From contig NZ_JAESDH010000002.1 in assembly GCF_019249295.1 (NCBI RefSeq), positions 1 to 64,000 on the forward strand: DNA of 64,000 nucleotides, read 5' to 3'. Position numbers and translations under genes: made by a program. Below are positions 16,086 through 25,329 of the stretch, piece by piece. Within the stretch, counting starts at the first letter, position 1. Each line of letters begins with the position of its first letter. The stretch is from Alteromonas antoniana (lineage in GTDB: Bacteria; Pseudomonadota; Gammaproteobacteria; Enterobacterales; Alteromonadaceae). The notes under the pieces were generated by a model, which saw only the letters and a list, made by a program, of their open reading frames with translations, was not told where the DNA came from and ran no database searches.

Positions 16086-16976
16086 TCAGCGTGAGTTTCC
16101 TGTAATTTCCTCGACTTTTGTCTGGTAGTAACACACATCGATGGTGCGCGGAGTGAGCGACTTATCGTGAAAAAAAGCGTTATCTAACGTACGGGCATTT
16201 GCCACTTTTTGCAGGTAATCAGGGTGAGAGCCTCTCTGAATGCGAAAAATCCGTTGCTTTTCCTCTGGTAGCGCACTACCTAAACGGGCAGACAGTATTC
16301 TGCTCTTCTTGCCAGGGGCACTGATAACACCCCCATTGTCGCGATTTCCGCGTGGAAGCTGCTGAAGATGTTCCATGCCAGACAATACCCGGCCAATCAC
16401 TGACATGTTTTTATCCAGATGACGGGGCGACTGTCCAAGTACAACATAAAACTCTGTGGTCGCGGTATCTTTGCCCGTATCTCGTGCAAACGCGACCGTG
16501 CCCGGGCAGTGAACATGCCATAACTGGTTGTTGGCAGTATCGGTACCCACAGGCATACCATTCAGAAACCCGGTTTGTGGGGCGTGAATAGCATTGGGTT
16601 CGACAACCACAGTATCTTCTGGGATAGGGGATTTAAAAAACTCGGATTTCATTGGTGACGCGAGTGCAAAGGGCTGGTTTTCCTCATTGCTGCCACCTTG
16701 CGCGACAAACCCTTCGATAACCCGGTAGAAATGCTGATTATCAAAAAAGCCGTCTTTCACCAGGTCAATAAAGCGCTCTTTATGCGTAGGTGCAGTGTCT
16801 GCAGAAAGCATTATGATCACATCGCCGGTATCTGTCTTCAGGTATACCAGATTTTCCGAAGACGGCACAAACCAGTGTTCGTCCGTGCTTTCTTCAGCAA
16901 GGTCCGTTGCTGCAACGTGAGGGCTAAACAGGACTAACGACAGCAGTAGGCCTGCCATATTCGTTATATACTTCAT
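16086..16976 (-). CDS. Periplasmic peptidyl-prolyl cis-trans isomerase (cyclophilin type)
   Basis: A 296-residue secreted cyclophilin with signal peptide 1-23 (cleaved around VAA). The cyclophilin domain spans about 42-215: TDTGDVIIMLSADTAPTHKERFIDLVKDGFFDNQHFYRVIEGFVAQGG carries the catalytic region with FYRVI, and CPGTVAFARDTGKDTATTEFYVVLG the core. About 80 extra residues follow (KKSRILSARLGSALPEEKQR...), longer than PpiA. This extended form is common in Alteromonadales and Xanthomonadales. It catalyses proline isomerisation during envelope protein folding. AGGAAG lies ahead of the start. Monocistronic. Confidence 0.88.
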   Translation of the reverse strand: MKYITNMAGLLLSLVLFSPHVAATDLAEESTDEHWFVPSSENLVYLKTDTGDVIIMLSADTAPTHKERFIDLVKDGFFDNQHFYRVIEGFVAQGGSNEENQPFALASPMKSEFFKSPIPEDTVVVEPNAIHAPQTGFLNGMPVGTDTANNQLWHVHCPGTVAFARDTGKDTATTEFYVVLGQSPRHLDKNMSVIGRVLSGMEHLQQLPRGNRDNGGVISAPGKKSRILSARLGSALPEEKQRIFRIQRGSHPDYLQKVANARTLDNAFFHDKSLTPRTIDVCYYQTKVEEITGNSR

Positions 16977-16995
16977 ATTTTCTTCCTGAAAATAA

Positions 16996-17217
16996 TTAAA
17001 AATGAGGAGTAGAGCGGTACGAAAAATCTTTGCGCTTTCTTAGCAAGCCACAGGAAGTGAGGTTAACCACATTGTATTTTGTTTCCTCTTCCCTTTTCTC
17101 GGTTAGTGCAGGTACAAGGTCGACAACATTTTCGTTTCGCGCTACCGCCTGAGAAACACGCTCACGAACCCGGCGTTCCCGCTTTTTTTGTAATACGTTT
17201 AGCAACATACGCAGCAT
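16996..17217 (-). CDS. Possible small basic protein (uncertain)
   Basis: A 73-residue frame between the cyclophilin and ychF, on the same strand. The product is very basic at the start (LQKKRERRVRERVSQAVARNENVV) and resembles no family I know. The ribosome site (GGGG 8-9 nt ahead) is marginal. The coding stretch could be fortuitous. It is included because it fills an otherwise empty 235-bp interval and starts in a plausible place. Confidence 0.3.
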   Translation of the reverse strand: MLRMLLNVLQKKRERRVRERVSQAVARNENVVDLVPALTEKREEETKYNVVNLTSCGLLRKRKDFSYRSTPHF

Positions 17218-17393
17218 TTCAATACCCCAATCATGTCGGTATGAAATTTATTCTGGCGCATCTTGGGGCAACACGCAAAGGTATTTGCGTTGGTCCAATC
17301 AGCTATCGTCTTACTGTTTACTGAGGGCGTCGGGTTTCAATTCAGGTGAAAAGGAAAATAAAAGAACCGGGCGAAAAGGGCAGTGGCAGAGGG

Positions 17394-17431
17394 AAAAAAA
17401 GTCCCGCAGGCGTTAGCGTGCGGGACTTTTT
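17394..17431 (-). terminator. Terminator of ychF-pth-rplY unit
   Basis: AAAAAAAGTCCCGCA ... TGCGGGACTTTTT, a 12-bp-plus stem with flanking A and T runs, 22 nt after the ychF stop. Confidence 0.88.
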
Positions 17432-17452
17432 GAATAAAACAGGGAAGAGTAA

Positions 17453-18544
17453 TCAGACGTTAAAACGGAAGTGAATCACGTCACCGTCTTTCACGATGTA
17501 GTCTTTGCCTTCCAGGCGCCATTTACCGGCATCCTTCGCGCCAGATTCGCCGTTGAACTGAATATAATCGTCATAGCTGACGATTTCGGCACGGATGAAG
17601 CCTTTTTCAAAATCAGTGTGGATCTTACCTGCTGCCTGCGGCGCAGTAGAGCCTTCGGGGAATGTCCAGGCGCGAACCTCTTTTACGCCAGCCGTAAAGT
17701 ACGTCTGCAGCGTCAGCAGGTTGTAACCGGCACGAATAACGCGGTTAAGACCTGGCTCTTCTAAGCCCATGTCCTGCATAAACTCGTCACGCTCGTCATC
17801 ATCCAGCTCGGCAATTTCAGACTCGATAGCAGCGCAAACTGCAACCACAACGGCATTTTCGCCTTCTGCAATCGCTTTGACTTTGTCCAGGTATGGATTA
17901 TTTTCAAAACCGTCTTCGTTGACATTAGCGATATACATAGTTGGCTTCAGCGTCAGCATATTCATATAGCTAATCGCAGCAAGCTCTTCTTTGCTTAACG
18001 CAAGCGAACGCAGCAACAGACCTTCGTCCAGATGCGGTTTGATCTTTTCCAGTACTTTTAATTCAAACTTCGCTTCAGAATCGCCGCCTTTAGCGCGCTT
18101 ACCCACACGGATAAGGGCTTTTTCAGTGGTCTCTAAATCGGCCAGCGCCAGTTCGGTATTGATTACGTCGATATCATCCTGCGGGCTGACTTTGCCAGCA
18201 ACGTGCACGATGTTGTCATTGTCAAAACAGCGAACTACGTGACCAATCGCGTCTGTTTCGCGGATATTCGCCAGGAATTTGTTGCCCAGGCCTTCGCCTT
18301 TTGACGCGCCCTCAACCAGTCCGGCGATGTCAACGAACTCCATGGTGGTCGGGATCACACGCTGCGGATTCACAATGGCTGCCAGTTTGTCCAGACGTAA
18401 GTCAGGAACCGGTACCACGCCTGTATTGGGCTCGATAGTACAGAAAGGGAAGTTAGCCGCTTCGATGCCCGCTTTGGTCAATGCATTGAAAAGGGTCGAT
18501 TTACCGACATTCGGCAGGCCGACAATACCACATTTAAAACCCAT
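17453..18544 (-). CDS. ychF: Ribosome-binding ATPase YchF
   Basis: A 363-residue OBG-family P-loop protein (OLA1/YchF) that prefers ATP over GTP and binds ribosomes; it has roles in translation and oxidative stress response. G1 is [15 protein letters not shown] (about 9-23), G3 is [20 protein letters not shown], and the atypical G4 is NVNEDG. A coiled-coil insertion lies at about 130-200 and a TGS domain at about 278-361 ([42 protein letters not shown]). It follows pth by 32 nt; the pth-ychF pair is conserved in gammaproteobacteria. Confidence 0.97.
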   Translation of the reverse strand: MGFKCGIVGLPNVGKSTLFNALTKAGIEAANFPFCTIEPNTGVVPVPDLRLDKLAAIVNPQRVIPTTMEFVDIAGLVEGASKGEGLGNKFLANIRETDAIGHVVRCFDNDNIVHVAGKVSPQDDIDVINTELALADLETTEKALIRVGKRAKGGDSEAKFELKVLEKIKPHLDEGLLLRSLALSKEELAAISYMNMLTLKPTMYIANVNEDGFENNPYLDKVKAIAEGENAVVVAVCAAIESEIAELDDDERDEFMQDMGLEEPGLNRVIRAGYNLLTLQTYFTAGVKEVRAWTFPEGSTAPQAAGKIHTDFEKGFIRAEIVSYDDYIQFNGESGAKDAGKWRLEGKDYIVKDGDVIHFRFNV

Positions 18545-18576
18545 GGTGATGATACCTTGTACGCTATTTGGTTTAA

Positions 18577-19164
18577 TCAGGCCTCGGCTTTAAAAGCGTG
18601 CAGCCGGTTTTGTGCTTGCTTAAGATCGTTTTTAAACAGGATGTCAGTGCATCTGACGGCTTCGTCGATCGCGTCTTCCATTGCCTGTTTTTCTGACGGG
18701 GAGGGCTTGCCTAAAACATGTCCCGTCACTTTGCTCTTATGGCCCGGATGACCGATACCAATGCGCAAGCGCAGAAAATCTTTGTTGTTACCCAGCTTCG
18801 ACACAATGTCCCTTACGCCATTCTGACTGGAGCTTCCGCCCAGTTTAAATTTGGCAACACCCGGCGGTAAATCCAACTCATCGAATGCAACCAGAATTTG
18901 CTCTGGTTCAATGCGATAAAAGTTAGCCATGGCAGCCACGGCCTGACCGCTTTTATTCATAAAGGTAGTTGGATACAGCAAGCGTACATCCTGGCCTGCT
19001 ATCGTAATACGTGCAGTTTTGCCAAAGAATTTGCTTTCAGGTTTTAACGGGGTGTTATAAGTGTCGGCAAGTTGGTTGAGATACCATTCGCCGGCATTGT
19101 GTCGGGTGGGGTCATATTCGGGGCCCGGATTACCCAGGCCCACGATAAGGCGGATATCAGCCAA
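18577..19164 (-). CDS. pth: Peptidyl-tRNA hydrolase
   Basis: A 195-residue monomeric hydrolase that frees tRNA from prematurely released peptidyl-tRNA. Active-site residues are visible: Asn12 and His22 ([20 protein letters not shown]), Asn69 ([12 protein letters not shown]) and Asp94 ([10 protein letters not shown]), matching N10, H20, N68 and D93 of E. coli. The start is TTG 19164 with AAGGAA upstream, 5 nt after the rplY stop, so rplY-pth-ychF are probably cotranscribed. Confidence 0.96.
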   Translation of the reverse strand: MADIRLIVGLGNPGPEYDPTRHNAGEWYLNQLADTYNTPLKPESKFFGKTARITIAGQDVRLLYPTTFMNKSGQAVAAMANFYRIEPEQILVAFDELDLPPGVAKFKLGGSSSQNGVRDIVSKLGNNKDFLRLRIGIGHPGHKSKVTGHVLGKPSPSEKQAMEDAIDEAVRCTDILFKNDLKQAQNRLHAFKAEA

Positions 19165-19169
19165 GCTGA

Positions 19170-19853
19170 TTATTCCTTGTCGCCTTCTTCTTTATCTGCT
19201 TCTTCAGCTTCTTTCTCAGCTTTCGCTGCCGCTGCTTCTGCTTCTTCTGCATCGATTACAGGTGTCTTAGGCGCAGGCTTAACAGTCACAACCGCCAGGT
19301 CGTGAGTTTCGTCGTCTTTCGCCAGTTCAACTGAACTGATACCTTTAGGCAGAGTGATGTCTGACAGGTGAACGGTTTGACCCATTTCAACGCCAGCCAT
19401 GTCTACTTCGATGTACTCAGGAAGATCTTTAGGCAGACACGTGATTTCGATTTCGTTCACGTGGTGCTCAGCGATACCACCGTCGTTCTTAACGGCTTCA
19501 CACTGGTCTTCGTTGATGAAGTGCAGAGGTACGTTAGTGTGTAGCTCTTCGCCCGCGATTACGCGCTGAAAATCGATGTGAGTGATTTTCGGCTTGTACG
19601 GGTGACGCTGCATGTCTTTAACCAGCGCTTCTACTTTCTTACCTTCGATGTTCAGAGTAAGAACGTGTGAGTAGAATGCTTCGTAATCTGCAGAGTTGTT
19701 GATCTTGTTGTGATCAAATGTCAGTGCTACTGGCGCTTCGTCGCCACCGTACAGGATACCAGGTACTTTGTCTTCACGACGCAGGCGGCGGCTCGCACCT
19801 TTCCCCATGTCAGTGCGGACAGAGGCATCCAAAAGATAAATTGATCCAGCCAT
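19170..19853 (-). CDS. rplY: Ribosomal protein L25 (CTC form)
   Basis: A 227-residue 5S-rRNA-binding protein L25 of the long TL5/CTC type. The L25 domain occupies about 1-95 ([30 protein letters not shown]) and a C-terminal beta domain about 100-195. An acidic, Ala/Glu/Lys-rich tail ends the protein ([20 protein letters not shown]). The start is ATG 19853 behind GGAGAC; a longer frame exists upstream but lacks family resemblance. It leads the rplY-pth-ychF group. Confidence 0.95.
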   Translation of the reverse strand: MAGSIYLLDASVRTDMGKGASRRLRREDKVPGILYGGDEAPVALTFDHNKINNSADYEAFYSHVLTLNIEGKKVEALVKDMQRHPYKPKITHIDFQRVIAGEELHTNVPLHFINEDQCEAVKNDGGIAEHHVNEIEITCLPKDLPEYIEVDMAGVEMGQTVHLSDITLPKGISSVELAKDDETHDLAVVTVKPAPKTPVIDAEEAEAAAAKAEKEAEEADKEEGDKE

Positions 19854-20209
19854 TGCTGTCTCCAAAAAGTTATATAAGTTAAACACTGTGAATTTTCGCG
19901 ACCAAAAACTCACTACTACACTGTAATGCAATCGGCAATTACAGAGACCCCGAATTTCAAGGGCGGCGAATTCTACCACCACCATACGCAAGATACAAAC
20001 GCGAATTGCGGGGAATGCATAAAGCCGGTAAGGAATGTCATTTGTCGGAGGAACCCCGTTTTCTGTCGGACGTCTCCTGTATAAATTGTCACCGCACAGT
20101 ATAGTGAATCAGCGGTAGAGCATATCGCTTTAATGATAACAATAATGACAGGCTTACGTCTGCGTAAACAATACCCTTGTTTACGCGATTAGTGCCCCAG
20201 GGAGTGAAC
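19854..20209. other. Divergent rplY-amidohydrolase intergenic region
   Basis: A 356-bp region with regulatory sequence for both sides. For rplY (minus) a TAGAAT -10 (19970-19975) followed by a GC-rich stretch looks like a growth-rate promoter, with a weak -35. On the plus side a perfect inverted repeat at 20162-20186 precedes the amidohydrolase. No gene is seen. Confidence 0.45.
20162..20186 (+). promoter_or_regulatory. Perfect inverted repeat, candidate operator
   Basis: GCGTAAACAA, spacer TACCC, TTGTTTACGC: two perfect 10-bp arms ending 23 nt before the amidohydrolase ATG. It has no T-tract, so an operator for a dimeric repressor is more likely than a terminator. The cognate regulator is unknown. 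Confidence 0.5.
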
Positions 20210-21595
20210 ATGAAATTACGTACGTTTTTGTCGATGAGCCTGCTGGTTTTGTCGACGTCTGCCAGCGCTGAGAAAACCGCACTGGTTGGTGGACGACTAA
20301 TAGACGGCTTCGGCCATCAACCTATCGCCGACAGCGTTATTCTGATTGAGGATGGAGTAATCCAGGAAGTCGGTACACAAAGCGCATTAACCGTGCCTGA
20401 CGACTACACCGTGGTCAGTACAGAAGGCATGGATTTGATGCCCGGTCTCTGGGAGAACCACGCGCACCTGATGTTAAACGGTCACGCGGATTACAAACAC
20501 TGGGACGTGGCATATGTAGACAGGCTGGGTGACGAAATTATGCCTTCCAGTGCTGTACAGCTATTGCTGGCCGGTATTACCAGTACCCGTGATTTAGGCG
20601 CGCCACTGAAAGAGTCAGTGGAATTAAAGCAGGCTATTGAAGAGGGCAGTCTGCCGGGCCCTAACGTCTATATCTCCGGTCCGTTTCTTCAGGCTGAAGC
20701 GTACCCTGGCACCGAAAACTTTCGCTGGGGCGTCAAGACCGAGCGAGAAGCGGTTGCCAAAGTGAATAAGCTGGCCGATGCCGGTGTGGATATTATTAAG
20801 CTCATCGACCATGACAAGATGCCGCTGAATGTGGCGAAGAAAATTGTCGAGCAGGCGCATAAACGAGACCTAATCGTAGTAGGGCACTCTCACCGGCCTG
20901 ATGAAATCAGAGTGGGGCTGGAAATTGGCATAGACAATTTCGAGCATACCGGGTTAACGACCGCGCCGGAATATCCCGCCGACGTGATGGAAAAGCTCAA
21001 AGAGCGCACTGCAACGGGGCGGGTAGCGGGTGGTCCGCTTTACTGGACGCCGACCATTGAAGGATTGTGGAATTTTGACAAAACGGTTGCGAATCCGGAG
21101 AAACTGGATGCCACCTGCTGGCACCGTGGCCTCAAAGACGACACGATTGCAGATATCAAAGGTTCTATTCAGGCCCCGGGCCAGCTGGAGTACACTCAGC
21201 TGACACCGCTTCGCAAGCCAACCCTGAAAAGAAAATTCCAGCAGCTTAAAGAAGCTGGCGTCGTGCTTCTGGTAGGCACAGACAGTGGTATACCCATGAA
21301 GTTTCACTGCCAGAGTACCTGGAACGAGCTTGCTGTGTGGGTAGAAGAAATGGGCATGACACCGATGGATACGATTCGCGCGGCCACTTACTGGCCGGCA
21401 GTGATGATGGGCGTACAGGATAAATTCGGTACCGTGAGCAAAGGCAAAACCGCCGATATTATCGGTGTACATGGCGATGTGCTGCGTTACATCAACCTGT
21501 TACAGGATGTCGATTTCGTGATGAAAGGCGGCACTGTTTATAAGCAGGGCGGTAACGTGGTTGAATCGGCCTTACCTGAAACTATGCGCATGTAA
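20210..21595 (+). CDS. Secreted metal-dependent amidohydrolase
   Basis: A 461-residue amidohydrolase-superfamily protein with a signal peptide (1-20, cleaved after ASA). The binuclear site is complete: His84 and His86 (ENHAHLM), Lys197 (DIIKLIDH), His226 or His228 (VGHSHRPDE), His246 (NFEHTG) and Asp358 (VGTDSGIPM). It belongs to the imidazolonepropionase/prolidase-like group often found in marine gammaproteobacteria; the natural substrate may be a blocked dipeptide or cyclic compound and is undetermined. The ATG at 20210 follows GGGAG. A weak hairpin (21606-21638) follows. The inverted repeat just upstream suggests dedicated repression. Confidence 0.87.
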   Translation: MKLRTFLSMSLLVLSTSASAEKTALVGGRLIDGFGHQPIADSVILIEDGVIQEVGTQSALTVPDDYTVVSTEGMDLMPGLWENHAHLMLNGHADYKHWDVAYVDRLGDEIMPSSAVQLLLAGITSTRDLGAPLKESVELKQAIEEGSLPGPNVYISGPFLQAEAYPGTENFRWGVKTEREAVAKVNKLADAGVDIIKLIDHDKMPLNVAKKIVEQAHKRDLIVVGHSHRPDEIRVGLEIGIDNFEHTGLTTAPEYPADVMEKLKERTATGRVAGGPLYWTPTIEGLWNFDKTVANPEKLDATCWHRGLKDDTIADIKGSIQAPGQLEYTQLTPLRKPTLKRKFQQLKEAGVVLLVGTDSGIPMKFHCQSTWNELAVWVEEMGMTPMDTIRAATYWPAVMMGVQDKFGTVSKGKTADIIGVHGDVLRYINLLQDVDFVMKGGTVYKQGGNVVESALPETMRM

Positions 21596-21605
21596 TCACT
21601 TGCAG

Positions 21606-21640
21606 GGATATGCTGGTGCAGATGATACCGGCATATCCTT
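21606..21640 (+). terminator. Weak terminator-like hairpin after the amidohydrolase
   Basis: GGATATGC ... GCATATCC with a 17-nt loop, followed by TTGTGTT and not a real T-tract. It may be a weak terminator or mRNA-stabilising hairpin. Confidence 0.4.
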
Positions 21641-21770
21641 GTGTTCACGTCGTTAAATACCCGGATAGGAGATCTGTAGTTGTTGACAAAGTAAACAGGG
21701 GTGTCTAAAAATAGAGACATAATAAAAAAGTGCTAGTGATGGATTACTCTGGTGCTCAAAACAAAGGATT

Positions 21771-23126
21771 GTGATCATCAAACCGCTATTCCTGCTATGT
21801 ATCAGTGTTGCTGAGAGCCGATTTTGGGGGCGCATTGGTGTCGTCCTGAGGGCGGCGCTGCTGATATTTATACTGGTGCTGGATCCATTCCACATTACCA
21901 CCGCCACAGACAAAGCGTCATCAGACATTTTAAACCGCTTACATGCCGTGAGTTATCCGGATACCGGACAACAAGATGTTGCAGTGGTTTTCATTGATGA
22001 CAGTTTTTTAAATGCCAAAGGTTTGCACTGGCCACTTTCCTACGCCGAGCAATCGCGCATTTTCAGACAAATATTACGATACGAACCCAAAGCGTTGTTT
22101 ATCGATTTGCTGTATACCCATGACCGCTCCGATAGCAACGATGACGTAGCGCCACTGTTAAATGTCTTTGAACGCTATCATGAACGCACGCCGATTTATG
22201 TGCCGCTGGCGAACGAAACTGAGTTTGACAATGCAACGCTATTTCAACATGTAAAACCGGTTAAGGTGCAGTGGGACGGACAAGAGCACTACTATCCGCC
22301 GTCGGTAGGCAACTTGCCAACGCCTGCATTTGCAATTCATCAGTTGTATTGTCAGTCATCCAAAGAACGCTGTCTGGCGCAGCAGGACACGCCGCCACCG
22401 GTTTACGTGCAGTGGGGCGCAGCGCTGTCTGAATTACAGTCAAAGCTTACCGATAACAGTCACTGTACTGACGTTGAAAGCTTTCCGGTAACCGCTTTTA
22501 AAGTCACCCTGTCAGAAATCTTCTGGAAACTGGTGCCGTCGTGGCGTCAGAATTGTCCTTACACTACAACAATACCTGCGTCGCATCTTGAAGCCAGCGA
22601 TCCAGAGGATATCGCGGTACTACGCGAAGCAATAACCGGCAAAACCGTAATGGTTGGTGCGCTGATTCAGGGCGCCAGGGATGAAGTGTATTCTCCCGTC
22701 CACGGCCTTATTGCTGGGGTGTATCTGCATGCAATGGCGTTAGACAATTTGCAAACCTATCAGCATCGGTATTACAGACCGTCGCCGGAAATCATAGGCA
22801 ATGTCGATATCGCGGATATCGCAGATTGTCTCTTTTTTATTCTGGTTTTCTTCTGGCGTGAGCGGGTAAAACAATACACAGAAAGCGGGCAGCCTGTTCA
22901 CCGACAGCAGTTACAGGCCATTGTGCGTTCGGCATTACTCATCATGGCGGCATTACTAATAACCGTTATCGTGTTTTCTTTCGTGCTGAACTATCAGCCC
23001 ATCAACTGGGTGGCGCAACTGATACTGATCCTCACTATTTTCGCAGTACAAATAAGGCTCTTCGAGCCGGTAAAAAAACTAACCAACCATTTTAAGACGC
23101 TTTATAACAAGGAAAAACAACCATGA
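21771..23126 (+). CDS. CHASE2-domain membrane sensor without output domain
   Basis: A 451-residue protein. A first membrane segment (about 22-38) is followed by a large extracytoplasmic CHASE2-type domain (about 60-330: VAVVFIDDSFL--KGLHWPLSYAEQSRIFRQILRYEPKALFIDLLY, and late GKTVMVGALIQGARDEVYSPVHGLIAGVYLHAMALDNL). Three hydrophobic segments near the end (about 348-365, 383-405, 413-430) are the usual CHASE2 tail. Most CHASE2 proteins continue into a kinase, cyclase or GGDEF domain, but this one stops about 20 residues after the last helix. The start is GTG 21771, with AAAGGA only 2 nt ahead. It overlaps the next gene by four bases (ATGA), so signal output probably passes through partner proteins. 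Confidence 0.82.
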   Translation: MIIKPLFLLCISVAESRFWGRIGVVLRAALLIFILVLDPFHITTATDKASSDILNRLHAVSYPDTGQQDVAVVFIDDSFLNAKGLHWPLSYAEQSRIFRQILRYEPKALFIDLLYTHDRSDSNDDVAPLLNVFERYHERTPIYVPLANETEFDNATLFQHVKPVKVQWDGQEHYYPPSVGNLPTPAFAIHQLYCQSSKERCLAQQDTPPPVYVQWGAALSELQSKLTDNSHCTDVESFPVTAFKVTLSEIFWKLVPSWRQNCPYTTTIPASHLEASDPEDIAVLREAITGKTVMVGALIQGARDEVYSPVHGLIAGVYLHAMALDNLQTYQHRYYRPSPEIIGNVDIADIADCLFFILVFFWRERVKQYTESGQPVHRQQLQAIVRSALLIMAALLITVIVFSFVLNYQPINWVAQLILILTIFAVQIRLFEPVKKLTNHFKTLYNKEKQP

Positions 23127-23500
23127 AGACATCAACGTGGGTTCTCGCGGTTCTGTTAGCAGTTATGGCAGGTACCGCACAGTCTGAAGAACTAAAGATA
23201 CTGGGTTTTAATACGGAGAACATAGAAACGCTGGACAGTAACGGTAAGGTCATTTCAGAAGTGCCCGTTGCAGCTTTGCCTAAGCCAGAAATCGTGGTGC
23301 TGGAGCACAATAAAACGCTGGATCTGGTAAAAATTAACAACAAGGCTGGCGAGCCTGTGTGGCTGGACGTTTACTTCTTAAAGCTTAACCAGGGCAAAGT
23401 AGTTGATTTGCCATGCCATAAACTGGCTGAGACGGGTGAGGTAGATCGCCATGAAACCGGTACTATGGGGTTTGGTGGTCGTTGTGAAAAGGAGAGCTGA
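23123..23500 (+). CDS. Small secreted protein of unknown function
   Basis: A 125-residue exported protein: signal peptide 1-21 (MKTSTWVLAVLLAVMAGTAQS), then a compact domain rich in beta-strand-like segments (LKILGFNTENIE, PEIVVLEHN, LDLVKINN, VWLDVYFLKLN). Two cysteines in the last third (PCHKL and GGRCEKES) could form a disulfide. No family is recognised. The start overlaps the CHASE2 stop by four bases, and the M48 protease start lies one base after its stop. It is thus the middle gene of a tightly coupled three-gene operon, and it may be a ligand or cofactor of the CHASE2 sensor or a substrate or regulator of the protease. Confidence 0.75.
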   Translation: MKTSTWVLAVLLAVMAGTAQSEELKILGFNTENIETLDSNGKVISEVPVAALPKPEIVVLEHNKTLDLVKINNKAGEPVWLDVYFLKLNQGKVVDLPCHKLAETGEVDRHETGTMGFGGRCEKES

Positions 23501-23501
23501 T

Positions 23502-25082
23502 ATGAAAGTCACTTATTTCTGCCTGCTGGCAGCATTACTGTCAATATCAGGCTGTAAGAGCACCCTGGATGGTGCCGTGGATGCGGTGAGCAATTTAGCG
23601 GGAAACGATACGCACTCCAGTTTTGACGGCACCTTTATCGATCAGCCAACCGTTGCTGAATATAAAAACCGGGAAGATAAGCTGTCCGGCGAAGGGCGGG
23701 TTATCAGTTACTCCGGCATGGACATTCCCGCCGAGCAAGTGCGCACCTCGCATGTCGTGCATGCTCCAGAACTAAACGCCTATTTGAATACCATCCTCGA
23801 TAACATTCTTGCGCAATGGGACGGAACTCCGGTTAATGTGCAGGTACAGGTTGTACACTCGCAGAACTTTGCCCCATATGCAGACGCCTTTGGTATGGTA
23901 AGTATCCCGATGGGGGCACTTGCGAATATTGAAAGCGAAGACGAACTGGCGTTGCTGATCTCCCATGAAGTCAGCCACATTCTGATGCGTCACCATGAAC
24001 GTGATGCCGTGGTGCAGGAAAATAAGAAAAATGTCGACTATGTTGCCAAGGCCGTAGTGATGGCAAATGTCGTGCGCGACTACGACGTTGTGAAAGCCGG
24101 CGGGCGTCGCTCGCTGCAGTACACCCCGTCTGAGCAAAGTAGCGAGAATATCTCTCAGGCCATGATTTACAACGCGGTAATTCAGACCGTGTCAGACAGT
24201 GTCTGGAATACGGCCTGGAAGCGTAAGCAGGAGGATGAAGCGGATTTACTGGGGTTTGATCTTGCTGTCCGCGCCGGCTACTCGCCTCGCGCAAACGATC
24301 ATGTACTGGAACGCCTGAAAGACTTTCAGGGCAAGCAGCAGGGAATGCTATCTAAATTCTGGGACCAGAAAAAAACAGCAATGACAGCAGCCCTGCAGGG
24401 CGGTGATTTTGGCGCATTGTCGACAGAAGTTGATACCTTTCTTGCTCAGGGGTTGTCGGCGGGGTTAGGTGCTGTAACCGAGTTTTTCCAGCAGACGCAT
24501 ATTTCGCCGGAGGAACGTCAGGGCAACCTGAAAGAATATACCCTGAAGAACTACCGTCCGGAAATTCGCCGTCGCGTGAACGTAGCATCCTGGCAGGAGG
24601 TGAAGTCGTCCGCTGAAGTAACGGAGGTGCTGACAAGCTATCGCCGCGCATTTGAAGCCGCCAATGCGCTGGCATCAAACGATACTCAGAATGCCGAGCG
24701 TCTGGCGATGCAGTCTCTTACCCCCAGAGTTAAAAATCACCCTTATCTTCGAGAGGTGATGTATAACGTCAGAAAAGCACAGGGCGATTACGTGCGTGCG
24801 AATAAGAATCTGGCATTAATTGAACGTTGGCAGGATGCTTCTCCTTCGCTGTATGAAGTGCGTATTCAGCAGCTTTTTGATACCAAAGACTTTGATGGTG
24901 CGCTAACTACTATTGAAAGTGCAGAAGAAGTATTTGGTAGCGAGAGTATGTTTTTGATCCAAAAATCCATTGCCCTGGCTAACCAGGGGAAACAGGATGA
25001 AGCCTTAGACAGCCTTGAGAAATGTGAAAAATACGACAGTCTCAAAGCAGACTGCGCGATATTAAAAGAGCAATTTGGTTAA
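23502..25082 (+). CDS. M48-family metalloprotease, lipoprotein with TPR-like C-terminus
   Basis: A 526-residue zinc protease anchored as a lipoprotein: the lipobox LSISGC puts the lipidated cysteine at 18, and Lys at +2 predicts the outer membrane. The peptidase domain carries HEVSH at 155-159 and the third ligand Glu244 in an ExxAD motif (QEDEADLLGFDLA). The C-terminal 150 residues are helical repeats (RRAFEAANALASNDTQNAERLA, YVRANKNLALIERW, ALANQGKQDEALDSLEKCEKYD) like the TPR part of BepA/YfgC. BepA clears stalled outer-membrane proteins, and a similar envelope quality-control role is likely. The ATG at 23502 with AAGGAGAG ahead is chosen over a longer frame overlapping the previous gene. 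Confidence 0.9.
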   Translation: MKVTYFCLLAALLSISGCKSTLDGAVDAVSNLAGNDTHSSFDGTFIDQPTVAEYKNREDKLSGEGRVISYSGMDIPAEQVRTSHVVHAPELNAYLNTILDNILAQWDGTPVNVQVQVVHSQNFAPYADAFGMVSIPMGALANIESEDELALLISHEVSHILMRHHERDAVVQENKKNVDYVAKAVVMANVVRDYDVVKAGGRRSLQYTPSEQSSENISQAMIYNAVIQTVSDSVWNTAWKRKQEDEADLLGFDLAVRAGYSPRANDHVLERLKDFQGKQQGMLSKFWDQKKTAMTAALQGGDFGALSTEVDTFLAQGLSAGLGAVTEFFQQTHISPEERQGNLKEYTLKNYRPEIRRRVNVASWQEVKSSAEVTEVLTSYRRAFEAANALASNDTQNAERLAMQSLTPRVKNHPYLREVMYNVRKAQGDYVRANKNLALIERWQDASPSLYEVRIQQLFDTKDFDGALTTIESAEEVFGSESMFLIQKSIALANQGKQDEALDSLEKCEKYDSLKADCAILKEQFG

Positions 25083-25117
25083 ACGTAAACTTCTCTGAAA
25101 GGCACTGTAATGACGTG

Positions 25118-25158
25118 GCCCCCAATAGTTGAATAGCCGATTGTTGGGGGCTTTTTTT
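25118..25158 (+). terminator. Terminator of the CHASE2-M48 operon
   Basis: GCCCCCAA ... TTGGGGGC with an 18-19-nt loop and a run of seven T. Confidence 0.85.
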
Positions 25159-25329
25159 ACCGTTGTTGAAAAGCGCATCCACTTTACCCGCTAATGGACG
25201 ATAACGGGCAAAACGCATAGTGCTATGTTGACATCTTTTAACGCACTTTCGTGCAACTGATATGCATCAGTATCCAGCGTTGAACTAATTGAATTATATC
25301 AGGTAACTTTCACCATGCGGCGACAGAGG

